NCBI GenBank assembly: GCA_050084985.1
Contig: JBITNC010000001.1
Coordinates: 58,094,001-58,158,000 of the forward strand
Length of the DNA: 64,000 bases
Direction of reading: 5' to 3'
Origin: Nageia nagi
Taxonomy: Eukaryota > Pinophyta
Position numbers and translations under genes: made by a program
In this document: in pieces, positions 58,301-64,000 of the stretch
Position numbering within the stretch: the first letter of the stretch is position 1
Layout: every line of letters begins with the position of its first letter
The notes under the pieces: model-generated
Databases searched by the model: none
What the model was told of the DNA's origin: nothing
The model's input: the letters and a program-made list of their open reading frames with translations, nothing else

Positions 58301-59400
58301 ATCTGATTATGTTGACATTGTGTGTGTTTCGATGATTGATGAATTTAGGCTTTGATACCAATTTATCATTCCCATAATTTTTTATACTTGATAAATCCTA
58401 AATTTTTAGAACTATTTTTTATTTGATTTAAATCCATTTATTCATTCAATTGGACAAAGGCGATCCACATAAGCATGTATACGTTGTTAGCTAGTTGACA
58501 CTTATGTGGGCAAGATGACCACATCTAGACTAGTCCATTCTACATAAAATGATCTAGATTTCACTCTCCTAACAATCATCTTATTGGAGAGATGCTAAAT
58601 TGTGATCCCTCCATTCCCAACTACATCACCTACAATTGGTCATTTTGGTTACATTGTTATAGGTTTTCTTCTTAGGGCCCATATCATCCAAGAGAACTTG
58701 CTTCCTAGATTATTTATCATTTCTTGATAAATAATCAAGATTATCCATATATACCCTATGAATAATCCTCCACATCGATTCATATGGGTATAGTGCATTC
58801 ATCCATGGAAAGGTCATCATAACCTTATTAACTAAACTATGAAGGTAATGACTACAAATTGTCTTCATCCAAAATTTTTAGTTTTATAGACCACTATCCT
58901 TTTGAAATCACCCATCAATAGGATATGAGACACTAGCCTATACATATCTATCAACTAGGCTCACCATTTATCTAGTACCCTCATGCACATATCTTGAGAG
59001 ACCATAAATCATATATAATTGTATTACCTACTATAGATATCTCATGTGATTGAATTAATTCACAATATACACTAGACCAAAAAAGGCTTTTGGGGATAGT
59101 TATAAACCATCACCTATTATAGTTTTTGGTAGTTATCTACCTACCACCTATGAGCTTGCCACCAAAAGTCCCTTTCTATGGTAGTGACTACCCATTACCG
59201 GTATATGGCACTCAAAATTACCTCCTAATATCTTATAGAGGAAATTTTAAACTACTGCACTACTAACCAATTCAAGTAGCTATGAATTACCTAATTATAT
59301 TTTAAAGGTGGTGGTGTTAGCTATCATTATATATATACATACAGTGGTCATAAACTACCACATAATTATCATATTTTAAAAAAATAGTGTGTAGCTTGGA
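55327..59400. other. AT-rich sequence, no recognised gene
   Basis: No coding region is supported. A string tggtatcaaagcc on the minus strand (58349-58361) is identical over 12 bases to the copia primer-binding site at 10039-10050 and may mark a decayed minus-strand LTR element, but no LTR or polyprotein motif supports it. Confidence 0.35.
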
Positions 59401-59512
59401 AGCATTCTTCCATTTGGTTACTCGAGGCACCCAAGCTCGATCATAGTGAGCCCAATTATGATGCTAGCCTTGGACTCCTGAAGGATGGTCTAAAGAAGCT
59501 AATTGGTCATCG

Positions 59513-59513
<1 letters not shown>

Positions 59514-59567
<54 letters not shown>
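59514..59567. repeat. (AT)n microsatellite within the higher-order repeat
   Basis: A pure TA run of about 50 bases. Its counterparts in the next copies are only short tatatata strings (60862-60871 and 62397-62406). Confidence 0.9.
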
Positions 59568-59571
<4 letters not shown>

Positions 59572-59639
59572 AAGATGCAAATAATGAAAGATAAATACAT
59601 ATTCATGATAAGTCCATGATATGATATAAAATGATCCAA

Positions 59640-60060
59640 TTGCACCAATATATATTGTTCATGATCAAGTGCACTATATATGATATAAAAGTCTCCAAAT
59701 TACATAGGCATATGATATAAAAAGATCCAAATTACACAAACATATGATATAAAAATATCCATATTACATAGATGTATGATATAAAAAGATCTAAATTGCA
59801 AATACATGTGATATAAAAATGATCTAATTATGCCATATGATATAAAATGATCCAAATGCACCAACATATGTTCATGATCAAGTGCACCATATGATATAAA
59901 ATTATCCAAATGCACCAACATATGTTCATGATCAAGTGTACCATATGATATAAATTGATCCAAATACACCAAAATATGTTCATGATCAAGTGCACCATAT
60001 GATATAAAATGATCCAAATGCACCAACATATGATATGAAATGATCTAATTAGACCATATT
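59640..60060. repeat. 54-bp satellite block
   Basis: The unit ccaaatgcaccaacatatgttcatgatcaagtgcaccatatgatataaaatgat recurs with starts at 59852, 59906, 59960 and 60014, exactly 54 apart. A related shorter unit of about 30-35 bp precedes it (59690-59830). Because 54 is a multiple of three, the minus strand gives an 18-residue peptide repeat (LVHLDHFISYGALDHEHM), which is not a gene. Shorter blocks recur near 60895-61010 and 62430-62500. Confidence 0.9.
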
Positions 60061-61534
60061 GGTATGAAATGATGCTAGTGTACCATATGATATGAAGTGA
60101 CAAGTGCATAATATGTTATGAAATGATATAAATACACCATATAGTTTAAAATAATGTAGTTGTACAATGATATGAAATATACACCATCATATGATACGAA
60201 ATTGATCTAAGTACACCATACAATCAAAAATGATATAGTTGGAAAAAAATATACTTGTAATACTTAGTAACTATTCAATTCAAAAATTTAAATGTTATGT
60301 TGGCTTACCTAAATAAAATATCTTTTCCCCAAGCTAACCTATTCAAAACATCATAATTTATGCCCAAATGATTCAAATGTGCTCTACAATTTTGACTATT
60401 GCTCAATCGAGTCAAATATACTCTACAATACTACTACCACAACATTTTGATTTACAAGCACCAAGTATAAATATCACATCATGCGTCTTATGAAAAAAAA
60501 TATCAAGACTTGTGTATTATTTCACATTTTGCATATATGTCTATCAATGTAGTGACAACCATAATATTCAAGGTAAAACCATTTTCAACTAATCTTTGAT
60601 GGATGTCTGTACCTTTTTCTAGAGCTCATATTTTGCATAAATATCTATGGACCTTGAGTATTATTCCACACTTTACATACATGTCTATCTAGGCATTCAA
60701 AACCATAACATTTGATTTACAAAGCACCAAGTAGACACATTTACAGACCCAATTCAAGGTTTATTGGTATTTTAGCACCTGATCTCAATCAAAATGAGCC
60801 AAATTATGATGCTAACCATGGGCTACCATAGGATGGCCCAATGGAACTAACCATTCACCATTTATATATATGCAAATGATGCAAGATAAAGACATGTTCA
60901 TAATCAAGTACACCATATGATACAAAATTATCCAAATGCACCAACATATGTTCATGATCAAGTTCACCATATGATATAAAATGATCCAAATGTACTAACA
61001 TATGATATGAAATGATGCTACTATACCATATGATATGAAATTATTCAAATATGCTCTATAATACTACTACCACAACATTTTGATTTACAAGCACCAAGTA
61101 CACACATCCACACACCCAAGTATCACTTTTTGAAAAGAATTAAATGGAACATAAAACTTGATAGACATGAATGCAAAATGAAATAGAACATAAAACTTGA
61201 TAAACATAAAACAATTATTTTCATCTAAAACATTCACACACCCAATTCAAAGTTTATGAGTATTTTGGCATTTAGGGGCATTTGGTGTATTGGTGATGAG
61301 AAAGGAGAGGATACAAGGTGTAAGTAGGTATTTTAGTCCATGAATATTCTTTCATAGTCCATGAGCTTGTATTATTCTACATTATTTTCAAATAAATCTT
61401 GTGTCTTGTTTTATTCTTCCACATGTTTCATGTGTCTATGGGCCTTTTTCAAAATACCCATGTTGTGTATTGTGCTATCATTGTAAAATATGAAACTTCA
61501 TTTGCATTATGTGTCTTGTCAAACAAAATAACAA

Positions 61535-61865
61535 TATTCAATTTACAAGCACCAATTAGATACATGCACACACCCAATTCAAGGTTTATGGGTATTTTGG
61601 TAATGAAATTTAAAACTTCCTTAAGATAGCCTTCTCAAACCATAACATTCGATTTACAAGCACTAAGTAGACATATGCGCACACCCAATTCAAGGTTTAT
61701 GGGTATTTTGGTAGTGACATTCAAAGGTACCTCAAGATAGCATGCATGAACCATAATATTCAATTTACAAGCATGAAGTAGACACATGTACACACCCAAT
61801 TTAGGGTTTATAGGTATTTTGGTAATGAAGTTAAAAGCTCCCTCAAGATAGCCTACATGATTGAG
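61535..61865 (-). pseudogene. three tandem 111-bp copies of a PPR E-motif segment
   Basis: The block ggtttatgggtattttggta recurs at about 61583, 61694 and 61805, 111 bases (37 codons) apart. On the minus strand it reads YTCIVDLLNHVGYLEGAFNF, ITKIPINPKLGVYMCLLHAC and a second VTTKIPINLELGVRICLLSA copy. This is the PPR C-terminal layout H.YTC.VDLLGR.G.L.EA...I..MPI.P...VW..LL.AC. The usual Trp in the VW position is missing and no stop-free full domain remains. Confidence 0.75.
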
Positions 61866-62500
61866 AAGGTCAACAATGCATGTATAATAATTAATCCTAC
61901 AATTATAGGATATGCATAAAATGAAATACTTATAGATACTTTTAAGCAAATGCAATTTTTAGGTGTAAAACTGGCTACATGATGAAACACTATACTTTAG
62001 GAAAGTATCATTTCATATCACATCATGCATATTGTGAAATAAATATCAAACCTTGTGTATTATTTCACATTTTGCATACATGTATATCAGGGTAATCACA
62101 ACCATAATATTCAAGGTAAAACCATTTTCAACTACTCTTTGATGAATGTCCATACCTTCTTCTAGAGCTCATATTTTGCATACATGTCTATGGGCCTTGA
62201 GTATTATTCCACACTTTACATACACATCTATTCAAAACCATAACATTCAATTCAAAAATCACCAAGTAGACCATACACACACCTAATTAAGGTTTTATGA
62301 GAATTTTGGCATCCAAGCTCAATTAAAGTGAGCCAAATTATGATGTTGGCCATGGGCTATTGAAGGATGGCCCAATGGAACTGACGAGTCACCATTTATA
62401 TATATACAAATGAAGAAATATAAAGGTATGTTCATAATCAAGTGTATCATATGATATAAAATGATCCAAATGCACCAATATATGATATGACATGGTGAGA

Positions 62501-64000
62501 CAAGAAGAGAAAAGGTGAGATGAGGGGAGACATGATATAAATTATTTTGCTTCATATTATATGCATATTTCTATAGGAAAAAATCATTTCATATCATATT
62601 GTATAGTTGCAATTACCTCATCATATTGCAAACTCTATAGTTTTAATCTATAGTTTAAGCATCCAGGTTGGTTGTGTGGTAACATTATGAACAATGTTGA
62701 ATCATAACAAAGGTTTATCATTTGAGAGCTTGTAAATATAGCTAGCCCTAACTTTTCTAATTCATGATATTTTGTATAAGTTATCTAGGAGAAAATACAT
62801 CCAACCTTTATATCTTGTTGTGCTTATTATAGAGGTAAGCAACATAGCATAACAAATAGGATAATGTAGATAAAATTGTTAAAAGATAGCATCAATTAAC
62901 AATTATGCATGTATCATTATCATAATCATAGTGGTTTCTCACAATTCAATGCTTATAATCATGTCATTGTTGTTTATAATTTGCAAGTGCAAAGAGAGCA
63001 TCAATTATGTAATTTTTCATAACTTGAAATTCCCAATAACATTACAAGTGCCCGATGAATCATTATACATCATTATTATCTCAGATTCAAATATTGGTAT
63101 CAACATCAAATATAACCCAAATTATATCAATAAAGCATAAAAATATCTATACGTGTCCTTGTTCCTATGTCATTTACAAAAAATATATCTACAAGTATAA
63201 ACTTGTTCTTATTTTTATGGATCATTTACAAAAAAAGCATCCAATATATACAATATAATAAGGCTCTTATCTTCCCAATTTGAATAGTGCCATTAGTCAG
63301 TGTTAATTATTAAGAAACACTAAACCAATCATTGATACAAAATAAATATGAGATCCCAAATTAGATGTGCTTCAAAAATCATAGGCAAAATAGAGACTAC
63401 CATCTTCATCTTATTATTGCTATTCAAAAAGTATCAACATGAAATACCACATGAGGTTATTGTAAGAAAAAAGGGGAAAAATAAATCATTAGATGACATC
63501 CCAGTAAGCCCATTATCTTAAATTCTCTATCATGATAACATGCATACTGTTATTGTCCATGAATTTTAAATTTCTACTTCAACCATACAAGGGGAGAAAT
63601 GCATCATACCATAAATGCAATAAAAATATTTACATGAGGTTAGCCATGCACACATTAGATTTCAACCCTTAAATTAAAATATTTAAATTTACTTTGGGAC
63701 TCTCAAAATTTGAACACCTTCATTTCCAGAAAGTGATTCCAAATAAACAATACCATAAACCATTTACTTGCCAAGTCTAATCCTAGAATTATTGTTGATA
63801 TAATAATAGATTGATTTCCATTGCCTATATAAATATGTCTCATACAAGGAAAAGGGGAAAATGAGACAAGGTTAAACTCAAAAAAGGGTTATACCCATTT
63901 AAAGGTAATTATTTAGTAAACTCTCAATTAAAGAGGTAAAATTTGGCCATTATTACCAATGATGGTATTAGCCTAAACCAAGAAACTAGAAAATCCTAAA
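62501..64000. other. AT-rich sequence, no recognised gene
   Basis: I see no coding region, mobile element border or tandem repeat that I can support. Confidence 0.5.

Larger units (their letters stand above)
59401..62500 (-). repeat. higher-order repeat built from PPR fragments and a 54-bp satellite
   Basis: A block around gagcc(c/a)aattatgatg recurs at 59448, 60796 and 62330 (spacing 1348 and 1534). A second block, from catcatgcgtcttatg to gctcat...ttattccacactttacata, recurs at about 60478 and 62026 (spacing 1548). On the minus strand the units read IDMYVKCGIILKVH, ALEKGTDIHQRLVENGFTLN, TLIDIYAKCEIIHK and TKIPINPKLGV, all PPR or E-motif residues. Each unit also has a (TA)n tract and a 54-bp satellite block. 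Confidence 0.75.

Noticed and set aside
58349-58361. Primer-binding-site-like string on the minus strand
   Set aside because: Twelve bases match the copia site, but no LTR border, gag or pol motif accompanies it, so no element is called.
59700-60109. Two overlapping minus-strand frames with 18-residue repeats
   Set aside because: They are translations of a 54-bp satellite (a multiple of three), not proteins.
1-64000. CRISPR arrays, bacterial operons, tRNA or rRNA genes
   Set aside because: No spaced direct repeats of CRISPR type, no ribosome-binding sites and no tRNA-like cloverleaf or rRNA sequence was seen; tRNA-like strings are retrotransposon primer sites.

Overview
The window looks like nuclear DNA from a large, repeat-rich plant genome. 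A gymnosperm such as a conifer is my best guess. The reasons are AT-rich sequence, several layers of decayed LTR retrotransposons, one plant transcription-factor gene with a 10.2-kb intron, and no dense gene clusters. Species assignment is inference. All coordinates and identity counts were read by eye; those marked approximate may be off by some tens of bases.

Regions. (1) 1-5293: a Ty3/gypsy retrotransposon on the minus strand, cut by the left window edge, with integrase, RNase H, RT, protease, gag, primer-binding site and 5' LTR in that order going right. (2) 5294-6285: spacer holding a 21-bp minisatellite that turns into its own inverse. (3) 6286-18126: a plus-strand Ty3/gypsy element with both LTRs. 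Its RT gene is split by a complete 5284-bp Ty1/copia element (9403-14686) with two 634-bp LTRs and a CATAT target duplication. Its 5' LTR carries a second, older copia-type LTR fragment. (4) 18127-21540: AT-rich spacer. (5) about 21.5-40.3 kb: a LONESOME HIGHWAY-like (LHW/LHL) bHLH locus on the plus strand. Five exons from 27660 to 40229 join in frame into 528 codons (LHW variable region, bHLH, ACT-like C-terminus). Relics resembling the N-terminal MYC_N exons upstream carry stops and frameshifts. The large intron contains a decayed hAT transposon on the minus strand (about 29.5-32.8 kb) and local duplications. (6) 40.3-50 kb: retroelement debris, including a lysine-rich minus-strand reading frame broken by TAG codons (44.2-45.5 kb). 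(7) 50.3-62.5 kb: fragments of plant PPR genes amplified into repeats. A plus-strand array lies at 51.75-52.83 kb, and a higher-order array in the opposite orientation at 59.4-62.5 kb is combined with a 54-bp satellite. Between them are a clean solo LTR (53079-53581) and a long near-perfect hairpin (54633-55326). (8) 62.5-64 kb: AT-rich sequence with nothing recognisable.

The one plausible host gene is the LHW-like locus; whether it is still expressed cannot be told from sequence. Everything else is mobile or repeat-derived. Inactivation of the copia element is unusually clean: its coding frame runs uninterrupted by indels from gag to RNase H, and nearly all of its eleven stops fit C-to-T changes at Gln or Arg codons, as expected of methylated, silenced DNA.
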